From the NCBI RefSeq assembly GCF_021650705.1, contig NZ_CP087138.1, positions 3,930,001 through 3,994,000 on the forward strand: DNA of 64,000 nucleotides. The letters are read 5' to 3'. The translations under genes and the position numbers were made by a program. Origin of the DNA: Pseudomonas sp. KNUC1026. GTDB taxonomy: Bacteria; Pseudomonadota; Gammaproteobacteria; Pseudomonadales; Pseudomonadaceae. How positions within the stretch are numbered: position 1 is the first letter of the stretch; every line of letters starts with the position of its first letter. A model generated the notes under the pieces. It was not told where the DNA came from, did no database searches, and saw nothing but the letters and a program-made list of their open reading frames with translations. Of this stretch, positions 26,896 to 35,849 are shown one piece after another.

Positions 26896-28032
26896 TTACG
26901 CGGCCACGATGGGCACGGCGGTGATCAGCCAGTCGTCGCCCACCGCGCGCACCTGGGTGATCTTCAGCCGCGGTGCATCAGCCATATGGGCCAGTGGCCA
27001 ATCAAGCAGCGGGCGGGCCGCAGAGCCCAGCAGGCATGGCGCCATGAACAGCTGGAACTCATCGACCAGGCCTTGCCGGGCGAACGCGCCTGCAAGGCGC
27101 GCGCCCGCCTCCACCAGCAGCTCGTGAATACCGCGAGCCGCCAGCAAGCGCAGCAGGCTCGGCAGGCAAACCTGGCCGTTGTCACCCGGCAATGCCAGCA
27201 GCTCGGCCTGAGCTTTGGCATAAGCCTGTGTATCGGCCGGCAGGCTGTGGCACACCACAAGCGATGGGCCGGCGTTGAAAAACGGCGCATCCAGCGGCAC
27301 GCGCAAGCGGCCGTCGATCAGAATGCGCAAGGGTGGGCGCGCCAGGGCAAGGGCTTGCTGCTCATCGGGCAGGCCCAGCTCAGCGGCGCGCACCGTCATG
27401 CGCGCGCCATCGGCAATCACACTGTCGGCGCCGGTGAGCACGGCACTGGCACTGGCGCGCAGACGCTGCACGGCGCGGCGGGCGTCGGGGCCGGTGATCC
27501 ACTGGCTTTCGCCACTGGCCATGGCGGTGCGGCCGTCCAGGCTCATGGCAAGCTTGGCGCGCACAAAAGGCAGGCCCTGTTCCATGCGCTTGATGAAGCC
27601 GGGGTTCAACGCTCTGGCCTCGGCCTCGAGCACACCGACACGCACCTCGATACCGGCCTCGACCAGGCGCGAAAGGCCCGCACCGCCGACCTGCGGATTC
27701 GGGTCACGCATCGCGGCGACTACCCGAGCAACACCCGCGTCGATCAGTGCATTGGCGCACGGCGGCGTGCGGCCGAAATGGCTGCAAGGCTCAAGGGTGA
27801 CGTAAGCCGTGGCGCCCCGCGCCTGCTCGCCGGCCTGGCGCAAAGCATGGACTTCGGCATGCGGCTCGCCGGCACGGCGGTGCCAGCCCTCGCCCACCAC
27901 CTCGGTACCGAGTACGATCACGCAGCCAACGCGCGGGTTGGGGTGGGTCGAGTACAGGCCCAGCGCCGCCAGTTCCAGTGCCCGTGCCATGTAGCGGTGA
28001 TCGAGTGCATCTTGCTCGGCGGCGTTGCTCAT
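26896..28032 (-). CDS. ribD: bifunctional riboflavin deaminase/reductase
   Basis: A 378-residue protein that deaminates and reduces the pyrimidine intermediate. The deaminase zinc site is HAE plus PCSHFGRTPPC, and the reductase half follows from about residue 150 (RAKLAMSLDGRTAM, SQWITG). It overlaps nrdR by 4 bp. Confidence 0.95.
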   Translation of the reverse strand: MSNAAEQDALDHRYMARALELAALGLYSTHPNPRVGCVIVLGTEVVGEGWHRRAGEPHAEVHALRQAGEQARGATAYVTLEPCSHFGRTPPCANALIDAGVARVVAAMRDPNPQVGGAGLSRLVEAGIEVRVGVLEAEARALNPGFIKRMEQGLPFVRAKLAMSLDGRTAMASGESQWITGPDARRAVQRLRASASAVLTGADSVIADGARMTVRAAELGLPDEQQALALARPPLRILIDGRLRVPLDAPFFNAGPSLVVCHSLPADTQAYAKAQAELLALPGDNGQVCLPSLLRLLAARGIHELLVEAGARLAGAFARQGLVDEFQLFMAPCLLGSAARPLLDWPLAHMADAPRLKITQVRAVGDDWLITAVPIVAA

Positions 28033-28493
28033 GGATCAGCGGGCTCACGAGCCAGCCGGTCGATCTCCTCGCGGAACTCGTCCAGGTCCTGGAAGCGCCG
28101 ATACACCGAGGCGAAGCGGATGTAGGCCACTTCATCGAGCTTGCGCAGCTCGCCCATCACCAGCTCGCCCACCACCAGCGACTTGACCTCGCGCTCGCCC
28201 GTTGCCCGCAGCTTGTGCTTGATGTGGCCAAGCGCAGCCTCAAGGCGCTCGATGCTCACCGGGCGCTTCTCCAGCGCCCGCAGCATGCCGGCGCGGAGTT
28301 TTTCTTCGTCGAAGGGTTGGCGCGTGCCGTCCTGCTTGATCAGGCGCGGCAACACCAGCTCGGCGGTTTCGAAGGTGGTGAAGCGCTCTCCGCACGCCAG
28401 GCATTCGCGGCGGCGGCGCACTTGCTCGCCTTCGGCGACCAGGCGGGAGTCGATGACTTTGGTGTCGTTGGCACCGCAGAAGGGACAGTGCAT
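28029..28493 (-). CDS. nrdR: ribonucleotide reductase repressor NrdR
   Basis: A 154-residue regulator with a zinc ribbon (CPFCGANDTKVIDSR, ECLACGERF) and an ATP-cone. It binds NrdR boxes at ribonucleotide reductase genes. The start is MHCPFCG at 28493. It heads the nrdR-ribD-rib operon. The 117 bp to the divergent lipoprotein gene holds the promoters. Confidence 0.95.
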   Translation of the reverse strand: MHCPFCGANDTKVIDSRLVAEGEQVRRRRECLACGERFTTFETAELVLPRLIKQDGTRQPFDEEKLRAGMLRALEKRPVSIERLEAALGHIKHKLRATGEREVKSLVVGELVMGELRKLDEVAYIRFASVYRRFQDLDEFREEIDRLAREPADP

Positions 28494-28610
28494 GAGGGCA
28501 GGCCACAGCGCTTGCAATAAAGGACGGCCATGGTAGCGCATCCACCCGGCAAGACAAGGCCGAGGCTTTGCGGTATACAGTGATGCCGCCACAGCCAGGA
28601 CCCCGGCCCC

Positions 28611-29069
28611 ATGAAAGTACGTTCACTAGCCTTGCTCGGACTGTGCGGGCTGCTTGCCGCCTGCGGCAGCGACGCGCCAAAGCCTCAACCTGCCAAACCC
28701 GCCGCGCAGGTGCCCGCCCCCGATATCACCGCCCCCGAAGCCCCGGGCCCGCTGCCGGCGTGGCAACGGGAAATCAGCGGCACCCTCGAAGGCGTGCCCG
28801 CCGGCGCGCAGGTCGAGCTGGCGCTGCTGGTGGTCGATGAAAAAAGCCGGCCGCAGCGCCTGCTGGCGAGCACCACCGTGGCCGGTACCAACCGCGCGCT
28901 CGCGTTCCAGCTGCGTTTCGCGCCCGAAGCCTTTCCGCAGAACGCTCGTGTCGAGCTGCGCGGCCGCGCCAGCCAGGCGGGTGTCCTGACGCTGCGCCTG
29001 GCACCTCAGACCATCAGCCAGGGCACCACGCAAAACCTGGGCAACCTGCAGATGTACAAGGCGCCCTGA
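28611..29069 (+). CDS. YbaY-like lipoprotein
   Basis: A 152-residue lipoprotein with signal MKVRSLALLGLCGLLAAC (Cys18), a Pro-rich linker and a YbaY/DUF-type beta domain (REISGTLEGVPAGAQVELALLVVDE). It probably sits in the outer membrane. It abuts the methyltransferase gene (stop at 29069, next start at 29070). Confidence 0.7.
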   Translation: MKVRSLALLGLCGLLAACGSDAPKPQPAKPAAQVPAPDITAPEAPGPLPAWQREISGTLEGVPAGAQVELALLVVDEKSRPQRLLASTTVAGTNRALAFQLRFAPEAFPQNARVELRGRASQAGVLTLRLAPQTISQGTTQNLGNLQMYKAP

Positions 29070-29723
29070 GTGGCCACGGCCGCCCTCGGGCAGGCACTGG
29101 CGCAACTGCTTGGCGACGCGAGCCTGGCGCGTACCGAGCTGCCGGGCACCGAGCTTGCCCTTTGGTTGATCGACCCTGAGCACATGGCGCGGCCGTTCAG
29201 CCCTGAGGAAACCCGGCGCATCCTCGATGAGCCACCCTACTGGTGCTTCTGCTGGGCCAGCGGCCTTGCCCTGGCACGCTGGTTAGCTGAGGCGCCACAC
29301 TGGGTCGCTGGCAAGCGGATACTGGATTTCGGCGCAGGCTCCGGCATCGCCGGCATTGCCGCAGCCCGCGCGGGGGCGGCCGAAGTTGTTGCATGCGACC
29401 TCGACCCGCTGGCCCTGCAAGCCTGCCAGGCCAATGCGGCGCTCAACGGCGTGAGCCTGTCGCTGAGCACAGACTTCTTCAGTGAAGCCGACCGTTTCGA
29501 CCTGATCCTGGTGGCCGACGTGCTCTATGACCGCGCCAACCTGCCACTGCTGGGCCAGTTCCTCAGCCGCGGCCGCGAGGCGCTGGTAGCCGACTCACGC
29601 GTGCGCGATTTCAACCATCCGCTGTACCGCCCGCTTGGCACGCTGGATGCCCTGACGCTGCCGGACCTGGCCGAGCCGGAAGCCTTTCGCAAGGTCAGCC
29701 TGTACCACGCCCGGCGGCCCTGA
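29070..29723 (+). CDS. SAM-dependent methyltransferase, ETFB-lysine type
   Basis: A class I methyltransferase of 217 residues starting at GTG. Motif I is LDFGAGSGIAGIAAARAGA, the acidic loop CDLDPLALQACQANA, and ILVADVLYDRANLPLL follows. It resembles the nicotinamide/ETF-beta lysine methyltransferase group, so a protein lysine substrate is possible but unproven. Confidence 0.75.
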   Translation: MATAALGQALAQLLGDASLARTELPGTELALWLIDPEHMARPFSPEETRRILDEPPYWCFCWASGLALARWLAEAPHWVAGKRILDFGAGSGIAGIAAARAGAAEVVACDLDPLALQACQANAALNGVSLSLSTDFFSEADRFDLILVADVLYDRANLPLLGQFLSRGREALVADSRVRDFNHPLYRPLGTLDALTLPDLAEPEAFRKVSLYHARRP

Positions 29724-29789
29724 CTTCCGGCGCTGGGGTAGAGCCTTTATAGTGGCTGGCATTGCCTAACGGTCATGTTGGAAACCACG

Positions 29790-30661
29790 ATGAGCCAGGA
29801 CACTTCTTACATCTTCGATGTCACCGATGCCGATTTTCAGCAGCAGGTGATCGAAGCCTCGTTCAACCAGCCCGTGCTGGTGGATTTCTGGGCCGAATGG
29901 TGCGCGCCGTGCAAGGTGCTGATGCCGATGCTGCAGCAGATCGCCGAGAGTTACCAGGGCGCGCTGTTGCTGGCCAAGGTGAACTGCGACGTCGAGCAGC
30001 AGGTGGTGGGCATGTTCGGCATCCGCAGCCTGCCGACCGTGGTGCTGTTCAAGGATGGCCAGCCGGTCGATGGCTTCGCCGGTGCCCAGCCCGAGTCGGC
30101 AGTGCGGGCGATGCTCGAACCGCACGTGCAGATGCCCCCACCCGCAGCGGACGACCCCTTCGAACTGGCCCAGGCGCAGTTCAGCGAAGGCCAGTACGCT
30201 CAGGCCGAAGCCACGCTCAAGGCGCTGCTCAGCGAAGACAACAGCCAGGTTGGCGCCCTGATCTCTACGCCCGTTGCCTGGCCGAACGCGGTGAGCTGGC
30301 CGAGGCGCGCACCATTCTCGACTCGATCAAGAGCGATGAGCACAAGGCTGAGCTCGCCGGCGCCAAGGCGCAACTCACCTTTTTGAGCCAGGCCGAAACC
30401 TTGCCCGACGCTGCCGAGCTCAAGGCCCGTGTGGCGCAGAACCCTGGTGACGACGAAGCGGTTTACCAATTGGCCGTGCGCCAGCTGGCGCGCCAGCAGT
30501 ACGAAGCCGCACTGGATACCCTGCTCAAGTTGTTCGTGCGTAACCGCGCGTGGAACGAAGGCTTGCCGCACAAGACGCTGCTGCAGGTGTTCGACCTGCT
30601 GGGCAACGATCACCCGCTGGTGACTACCTACCGCCGCAAGCTGTTCGCCGCGCTTTACTGA
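29790..30661 (+). pseudogene. cnoX: CnoX/YbbN thioredoxin-TPR co-chaperone, one frameshift as read
   Basis: The N-terminal thioredoxin domain (VDFWAEWCAPCKVLMP, with a CxxC site) and the TPR part (FSEGQYAQAEATLKALLSEDNSQ) lie in one frame to about 30260. The rest of the TPR domain (ARCLAERGELAEARTILDSI to RKLFAALY) is one frame over. A single missing base near GCCCTGATC at 30260 explains the break and restores 290 residues. CnoX protects substrates from oxidation and passes them to GroEL. The break may be a sequencing error. Confidence 0.85.
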
Positions 30662-30675
30662 ACGCCTGCCGGGCG

Positions 30676-30708
30676 CCCGGGTCAGTATTTCTTTGCAACT
30701 GACCCGGG
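30676..30708 (+). promoter_or_regulatory. hairpin covering the AKR ribosome site
   Basis: CCCGGGTCAGT (30676-30686) and ACTGACCCGGG (30698-30708) are perfect 11-bp arms with an 11-nt loop. The right arm includes part of the GGGAG ribosome site of the aldo/keto reductase. It could be a terminator of the upstream gene or a translational switch. Confidence 0.45.
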
Positions 30709-30716
30709 AGAAGCCC

Positions 30717-31541
30717 ATGAGCACCTCACACCCTATTGTTACCCTCAACGACGGCATCAGCATGCCGCAGCTGGGGCTGGGCGTCTGGAAGGCCAGCGAC
30801 AGCGAAGCCACGCTGGCGGTGAGCGAGGCGATCCAGGCCGGCTACCTGGCCATCGACACCGCCGCGATCTACAAGAACGAAGCCGGCGTCGGTGAAGGTG
30901 TGCGCAAGGCTGGCAAGCCGCGCGACAGCCTGTTCATCACGACCAAGGTGTGGAATGACGACCAAGGCCATGACTCGGCCATCGGCGCACTGGAAAGCAG
31001 CCTGCAACGCTTGAAGATGGACCACGTCGACCTGCTGCTGATCCACTGGGCGCAGCCGTCGAAAGACCTCTACGTGGAAACCTGGCAGGCATTGATCGAG
31101 TTGAAGAAACGCGGCCTGACGCGCTCGATCGGCGTATCGAACTTCCACGCTCCGCACCTGCGCCGCATCATCGACGAAACCGGCGTAACGCCATCGGTCA
31201 ACCAGATCGAGCTGCATCCCTACCTTCAACAGAAGGAACTGCGTGCACTGCATCAGGAGCTGGGCATCCATACCGAAGCCTGGAGCCCGCTGGCACAAGG
31301 CAAGGCCATCGAAGACCCGGCCATCGAAGAGATTGCGCGCAAGCATGGCAAGAACGCCACGCAAGTGATCATTCGCTGGCACCTGGACAGCGGCCTGATC
31401 GTGATCCCCAAATCAGTGACGCCAGAGCGCATTCGCAGCAATGCGCAGGTGCTGGACTTCAAGCTGGATGCCGAGGACATGGCAGCCATCGCGCGGCTCG
31501 ATCGGCACGAGCGCCTCGGGCCGGACCCGGATACGTTCTAA
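30717..31541 (+). CDS. aldo/keto reductase
   Basis: An NADPH-dependent carbonyl reductase of 274 residues with AIDTAAIYKNE (catalytic Asp and Tyr), FITTKVWNDD (Lys) and LLIHWAQP (His). It resembles 2,5-diketo-gluconate reductase types. The start at 30717 follows GGGAGAAG. It overlaps the tail of the convergent gene at 31538 by 4 bp. Confidence 0.9.
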   Translation: MSTSHPIVTLNDGISMPQLGLGVWKASDSEATLAVSEAIQAGYLAIDTAAIYKNEAGVGEGVRKAGKPRDSLFITTKVWNDDQGHDSAIGALESSLQRLKMDHVDLLLIHWAQPSKDLYVETWQALIELKKRGLTRSIGVSNFHAPHLRRIIDETGVTPSVNQIELHPYLQQKELRALHQELGIHTEAWSPLAQGKAIEDPAIEEIARKHGKNATQVIIRWHLDSGLIVIPKSVTPERIRSNAQVLDFKLDAEDMAAIARLDRHERLGPDPDTF

Positions 31542-31894
31542 CCCACCCAGCAATACAGCGGCGCGTCGGCATCTGTCTGCACCCGCACCTGCGCGCAGTG
31601 GCGCAGGCGCACCAGCAGGCGCTTGGCGGCGCCCGCACTGCCTGCCAGGCCTTCGAGCTGTTCCATCAGCTCGGGGCCTGGCACCTGGCCTGCCTGTTCT
31701 ACCAGGCGCAGTGCGGCCAGCCACTTAGCGTCGTCGGGGCTCGCCTTCGCGCCTGGCGCGCCTGGCGTCACCGGCGCTGGCGCTGTCACTGGCTGCACTG
31801 CCAATTGGCTGCCCAGGCGCTGCCAGTCGGCGTCGTCCAGTTCGATGGCCAGGTCCACTGGCCACGGCCCTACAGTTCCCTTGATTCTGATCAT
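31538..31894 (-). CDS. small uncharacterised protein
   Basis: Not recognised. 118 residues: an N-terminal beta-like segment MIRIKGTVGPWPVDLAIELDD, a low-complexity Ala/Pro stretch (VTAPAPVTPGAPGA), and a helical C-terminus. The start at 31894 is preferred to 31951. It is divergent from the zinc-uptake-like operon. Confidence 0.55.
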   Translation of the reverse strand: MIRIKGTVGPWPVDLAIELDDADWQRLGSQLAVQPVTAPAPVTPGAPGAKASPDDAKWLAALRLVEQAGQVPGPELMEQLEGLAGSAGAAKRLLVRLRHCAQVRVQTDADAPLYCWVG

Positions 31895-31951
31895 GCTGGT
31901 GCTCGCCTGAAATTCAGCGGCGACCATAGCGCAAGGCTGGTGATGGCGCAA

Positions 31952-31969
31952 AATGCGTTATAACATTAC
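31952..31969 (+). promoter_or_regulatory. possible Zur operator
   Basis: AATGCGTTATAACATTAC has the GTTATAAC palindromic core seen in gammaproteobacterial Zur boxes. It lies about 35 bp before a His-rich DUF2796 gene of the zinc-uptake type. The left half is imperfect. Confidence 0.4.
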
Positions 31970-32004
31970 CCACCTTTTTCAGAATCGCTGTGGAGCCCTA
32001 TTCG

Positions 32005-32553
32005 ATGCGCCCTCTGCTGCTCGCCCTGCCCTTCGCCCTTTTGCCTTTCACTGCCGCTTACGCCCACGATGAACACGAACACGGCAGCCTTGGCGCTCAT
32101 GAACACGGCACCGCCCAACTCAACGTCGCCCTGGATGGCGAAACCCTGGAAATCGAGCTGGACAGCCCGGCGATGAACATCGTCGGCTTCGAGCACGCGC
32201 CCACCACGCCTGAACAAAAGGCCCAGGCCGCCGCCGCCCAGCAGCGCCTCGACGAGCCCGAGACGCTGTTCGCCCTGCCTACTGCGGCCCAATGCACCAC
32301 CGCCCAGAGCGATGTGGGCAGCCCTGTGTTCGGTAACGCCGCCGAGAGCAAAGGTCACGAAGGCCACGAGCACGCCGATGTCGATGCCCACTACCAGTTC
32401 CAGTGCGACAACCCGTCGGCACTGGCCAGTATCGATTTCGCGCCGTTCTTCAAGGCCTTCCCGGGTACCCGCAAGATCGTGGTGCAGGCCATCACCAGCA
32501 ACGGCCAGAAAGGCCTGCAGGCCACGCCCGCCAACAGCTTGCTGAAGTTCTGA
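32005..32553 (+). CDS. ZrgA-like His-rich DUF2796 periplasmic protein
   Basis: A 182-residue secreted protein with a signal peptide (MRPLLLALPFALLPFTAAYA) and His-rich stretches HDEHEHGSLGAHEHG near the N-terminus and GHEGHEHADVDAH in the middle. DUF2796 proteins such as ZrgA of Vibrio bind zinc for uptake. It is first in a four-gene operon with an ABC ATPase, a permease and a DUF3299 protein, the same company as zrgA. Start 32005 is chosen over 31990 for the signal peptide. Confidence 0.8.
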   Translation: MRPLLLALPFALLPFTAAYAHDEHEHGSLGAHEHGTAQLNVALDGETLEIELDSPAMNIVGFEHAPTTPEQKAQAAAAQQRLDEPETLFALPTAAQCTTAQSDVGSPVFGNAAESKGHEGHEHADVDAHYQFQCDNPSALASIDFAPFFKAFPGTRKIVVQAITSNGQKGLQATPANSLLKF

Positions 32554-32554
32554 G

Positions 32555-33265
32555 ATGGCCGCCGACCTGATCGACCTGGCCGAGGTGGGTTTCGCCTGGC
32601 CCGGCCAGCCTGAACTGCTGGACATCCCAGAGCTGAACCTGGCCCGTGGCCAGAGCCTGTTCCTGCGTGGCCCCAGTGGCAGCGGCAAGACCACCCTGCT
32701 GGGCTTGCTCGGCGGTGTGCAAAAGCCGCAGCGCGGGCGTATCCAGGTGCTGGGGCAGGATTTGGCGCAGCTCTCCCAAGGCGCTCGCGATCACTTCCGG
32801 GTCGATCACACCGGCTATATCTTCCAGCAGTTCAACCTGCTGCCGTTTCTTTCGGTGCAAGAGAACGTAGAGCTGCCGTGCCGTTTCTCGGCCCTGCGCC
32901 GCCAGCGGGCCGAACAACGGCACGGCAGTGTCAGCGCTGCCGCCGCGGCGCTGCTGGAGCATCTGGGCCTGAAACATTCTGGGCTGTTGGCGCGCCGCGC
33001 CGGTGCGCTTTCGATCGGCCAGCAGCAACGAGTCGCTGCGGCACGTGCATTGATTGGCCAGCCGGAACTGGTGATCGCAGATGAGCCGACTTCTGCACTG
33101 GACGCCGATGCGCGGGAAGCTTTCATCCAATTGCTGTTTCAGGAATGCCGCGAGGCCGGCGCGGGGCTTCTGTTCGTCAGCCACGATCAGAGCCTGGCAC
33201 CGTTGTTCGACCGCGCGGCCTCACTGGCCGAGCTCAACCGCGCCACGCGCCCGGAGGCGATCTGA
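32555..33265 (+). CDS. ABC ATPase of the Zrg-like system
   Basis: A LolD/MacB-type ATPase of 236 residues: Walker A GPSGSGKTT, signature-like LSIGQQQRVAAARAL, Walker B LVIADEPTSALD, switch FVSHDQ. It is 1 bp after the DUF2796 gene and overlaps the permease (TGATG). It energises the partner at 33265. Confidence 0.9.
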   Translation: MAADLIDLAEVGFAWPGQPELLDIPELNLARGQSLFLRGPSGSGKTTLLGLLGGVQKPQRGRIQVLGQDLAQLSQGARDHFRVDHTGYIFQQFNLLPFLSVQENVELPCRFSALRRQRAEQRHGSVSAAAAALLEHLGLKHSGLLARRAGALSIGQQQRVAAARALIGQPELVIADEPTSALDADAREAFIQLLFQECREAGAGLLFVSHDQSLAPLFDRAASLAELNRATRPEAI

Positions 33266-34530
33266 TGTACCTGCTGCGCCTGGCCCTGGCCAGCCTTGCC
33301 AACCGCCGCTTCACCGCCTTCCTCACAGCATTTGCCATCGCCTTGTCGGTGTGCCTGCTGCTGGCCGTGGAGCGCGTGCGCACCGAGGCCCGCGCCAGCT
33401 TTGCGGCCACCTTGAGCGGCACTGACCTGGTGGTCGGCGCGCGCTCGGGTTCGGTCAACCTGCTGCTGTATTCGGTGTTTCGCATCGGTAACGCCACCAA
33501 CAATATTCGCTGGGACAGTTACCAGCATTACGCCCAGGACCCGAGGGTGAAGTGGGCGATCCCGCTCTCGCTGGGTGATTCGCACCGCGGCTATCGCGTG
33601 CTGGGCACCGACCACAATTACTTCGAGCACTACGAATACGGCCACCATCAGCACCTGGCCCTGGCCGAAGGCCGGCCGTTTGCCGACGACCCGTTCGAGG
33701 TCGTGCTGGGCGCGGAAGTGGCCGAGGCGCTGCATTACCACCTGGGCGACAAGGTGGTGCTGGCACATGGGGTGTCGACCATTAGCCTGGTCAAGCACGA
33801 CGACAAGCCTTTTACCGTTGTGGGTGTGCTCAAGCGTACCGGCACACCGGTCGACCGCACACTGCACATCAGCCTGGGCGGCATGGAGGCGATCCACATC
33901 GACTGGCAAAACGGTGTGCCCGCACGTGGCGAGGGCCGAGTGAGCGCCGAACAGGCGCGGCACATGGACCTGACGCCCAACGCGATCACGGCGTTCCTGC
34001 TGAGGCTCAACAGCAAAGTCACAACCTTCACACTGCAGCGCGAGATCAACGACTTCCGTGGCGAGCCGATGATGGCGATCCTGCCAGGCGTTGCGCTGCA
34101 AGAGCTCTGGAGCCTGATGGGCACTGCCGAGCAGGCGCTGTTCGTGGTTTCGGCATTCGTGGTGTTGACCGGGTTGATCGGCATGCTCACCGCTATCCTC
34201 ACCAGCCTCAACGAACGCCGCCGCGAGATGGCGATCCTGCGCTCGGTGGGCGCACGGCCGTGGCATATCGCCGGGCTGCTGGTGGCCGAGGCCTCGGCTT
34301 TGGCCGTGGTCGGCATAGCAGCCGGCGTGGCCCTGCTGTATGCGTGCATCGCAGGTGCCCAGGGTTACGTTCAGGCCCAGTACGGCATCTACCTGCCGTT
34401 GTCGCTACCCAGTGCCTACGAGCTGAGCCTGCTGGGCCTGATCCTGGGCTGTGCGGTGCTCATGGGCACGGTGCCGGCCTGGCGCGCCTATCGGCAGTCG
34501 CTGGCTGACGGGTTGTCGATCCATGTGTAG
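33265..34530 (+). CDS. FtsX/MacB-type ABC permease of the Zrg-like system
   Basis: A 421-residue membrane protein with an N-terminal helix (FTAFLTAFAIALSVCLLLAVERV), a large periplasmic domain and three C-terminal helices, the MacB-FtsX layout. ATG 33265 overlaps the ATPase stop. It probably moves a metal-linked ligand or communicates with the periplasm. Confidence 0.88.
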   Translation: MYLLRLALASLANRRFTAFLTAFAIALSVCLLLAVERVRTEARASFAATLSGTDLVVGARSGSVNLLLYSVFRIGNATNNIRWDSYQHYAQDPRVKWAIPLSLGDSHRGYRVLGTDHNYFEHYEYGHHQHLALAEGRPFADDPFEVVLGAEVAEALHYHLGDKVVLAHGVSTISLVKHDDKPFTVVGVLKRTGTPVDRTLHISLGGMEAIHIDWQNGVPARGEGRVSAEQARHMDLTPNAITAFLLRLNSKVTTFTLQREINDFRGEPMMAILPGVALQELWSLMGTAEQALFVVSAFVVLTGLIGMLTAILTSLNERRREMAILRSVGARPWHIAGLLVAEASALAVVGIAAGVALLYACIAGAQGYVQAQYGIYLPLSLPSAYELSLLGLILGCAVLMGTVPAWRAYRQSLADGLSIHV

Positions 34531-35044
34531 GGCATGGATGGCAGGCCTCGCCTTGTGGGCCATGGCCGCCGTGGCAATGGCGGCGCCGGTGCATGTGTTG
34601 ACCTGGGATGACCTGATACCTGCGGACGCGCCAAAGCTCGCGCCGCAGATGGCGCCACTGCATGACCTTTCGAAAATGGGCACGGCGTTGCAGGAAGACG
34701 CCCCGGCCGCCCATCAGCAGGCGCCCCACGCGCCGGTGGTGCAGGGCCTCGATGGCCAGCGGGTGCGCTTGCCCGGCTACATCGTGCCGCTGGAGGTAAA
34801 CGAAGAAGGCCGCACGACCGACTTTTTGCTGGTGCCCTACTACGGCGCCTGCATCCACGTGCCGCCACCGCCATCGAACCAGATCGTGCACGTGACCTCG
34901 GAGCTGGGGGTGAAGGTCGAGGAGTTGTACCAGCCCTACTGGATCGAAGGGCCACTGCAGGTCAAGGCCAGCAGCAGCGAGCTGGCCGAAGCAGGCTATC
35001 AGATGGTCGGTGAGCGTATAGCCGTTTATGAGTTATCGGAATGA
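34523..35044 (+). CDS. DUF3299 secreted protein of the Zrg-like operon
   Basis: A 173-residue protein with an N-terminal hydrophobic signal (MAGLALWAMAAVAMAAP) and the family core GYIVPLEVNEEGRTTDFLLVPYYGACIHVPPPP. DUF3299 proteins close zrg-type operons. The start at 34523 overlaps the permease. ATG 34538 with AGGG upstream is equally possible. Confidence 0.8.
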   Translation: MCRAWMAGLALWAMAAVAMAAPVHVLTWDDLIPADAPKLAPQMAPLHDLSKMGTALQEDAPAAHQQAPHAPVVQGLDGQRVRLPGYIVPLEVNEEGRTTDFLLVPYYGACIHVPPPPSNQIVHVTSELGVKVEELYQPYWIEGPLQVKASSSELAEAGYQMVGERIAVYELSE

Positions 35045-35060
35045 TCAATCACGGCTAACG

Positions 35061-35074
35061 TTGCGTCAGGTCAA
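35061..35074 (+). promoter_or_regulatory. weak ANR/FNR-like dyad before ompW
   Basis: TTGCGTCAGGTCAA fits TTGayNNNNrTCAA in the outer positions only. It is about 65 bp before an OmpW/OprG gene, a family known to be ANR-controlled in P. aeruginosa. Weak match. Confidence 0.25.
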
Positions 35075-35136
35075 TTCCGCGGCTTTCAGGGCTTCTATCA
35101 TGGCTTCAGAACTTTTTGAATGCCTAAGGAGCACCC

Positions 35137-35817
35137 ATGAAAACCGCGCTGCTCGGCGCCTCTCTGGCCGCACTGGCCATGGCCCTGCCTTCCCTCGCCC
35201 AAGCCCACCAGGCGGGTGATTTCATCGTCCGCGCTGGCGCCGCCACCGTGGCGCCCAACGAAGGCAGCGGCAACCTGCGTGTAGACGGCGTCAGCGTCGG
35301 CAGCACAAAGGCCACTCTGGATAGCGACACCCAGCTGGGCCTTGCCTTCGCCTACATGCTCGACGACCACTTTGCCGTAGAACTGCTGGCTGCCACTCCG
35401 TTCAACCACAGCGTGGGCGTGAAAGGTGCGGGTCTGGACGGCAAGCTGGCCGATATCGAGCAACTGCCGCCGACTCTGTCGCTGCAGTACTACCCGCTGG
35501 CGCCGACTTCGAAGTTCCAGCCTTACGCAGGTATCGGCATCAACTACACGCTGTTCTTCGATGAAGATCTCACCAGCGAGCGCAAGGCGCAGGGTTTCAG
35601 CAACCTGAAGATGCAGAACTCTGTGGGCCTGGCTGGCCAGCTGGGCTTCGATTACCAGCTCACCGACCACGTGATGTTCAACGCCTCGGTCTGGTACGTC
35701 GACATCGATACCAAGGGCACCGTGGACGGCCCGACCGCGCTGGGCGCCAGCAAAACCAAGGTCGATGTGGATGTCGACCCATGGGTTTACATGGTAGGCC
35801 TGGGCTACAAGTTCTAA
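35137..35817 (+). CDS. OmpW-family outer-membrane porin (OprG-like)
   Basis: A 226-residue eight-stranded barrel with a signal peptide (MKTALLGASLAALAMALPSLAQA), the start HQAGDFIVRAGAATVAPNE, PYAGIGINYTLFF, and the C-terminal aromatic strand VYMVGLGYKF. It provides passage for small hydrophobic molecules across the outer membrane. Confidence 0.92.
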   Translation: MKTALLGASLAALAMALPSLAQAHQAGDFIVRAGAATVAPNEGSGNLRVDGVSVGSTKATLDSDTQLGLAFAYMLDDHFAVELLAATPFNHSVGVKGAGLDGKLADIEQLPPTLSLQYYPLAPTSKFQPYAGIGINYTLFFDEDLTSERKAQGFSNLKMQNSVGLAGQLGFDYQLTDHVMFNASVWYVDIDTKGTVDGPTALGASKTKVDVDVDPWVYMVGLGYKF

Positions 35818-35832
35818 GCCGCCAACGCTGCC

Positions 35833-35849
35833 GGCGGAGCTACTCCGCC
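35833..35849. terminator. hairpin between convergent ompW and epimerase genes
   Basis: GGCGGAG-CTA-CTCCGCC stem-loop at the convergence point, overlapping the epimerase stop. No strong T-run is present. Confidence 0.4.
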
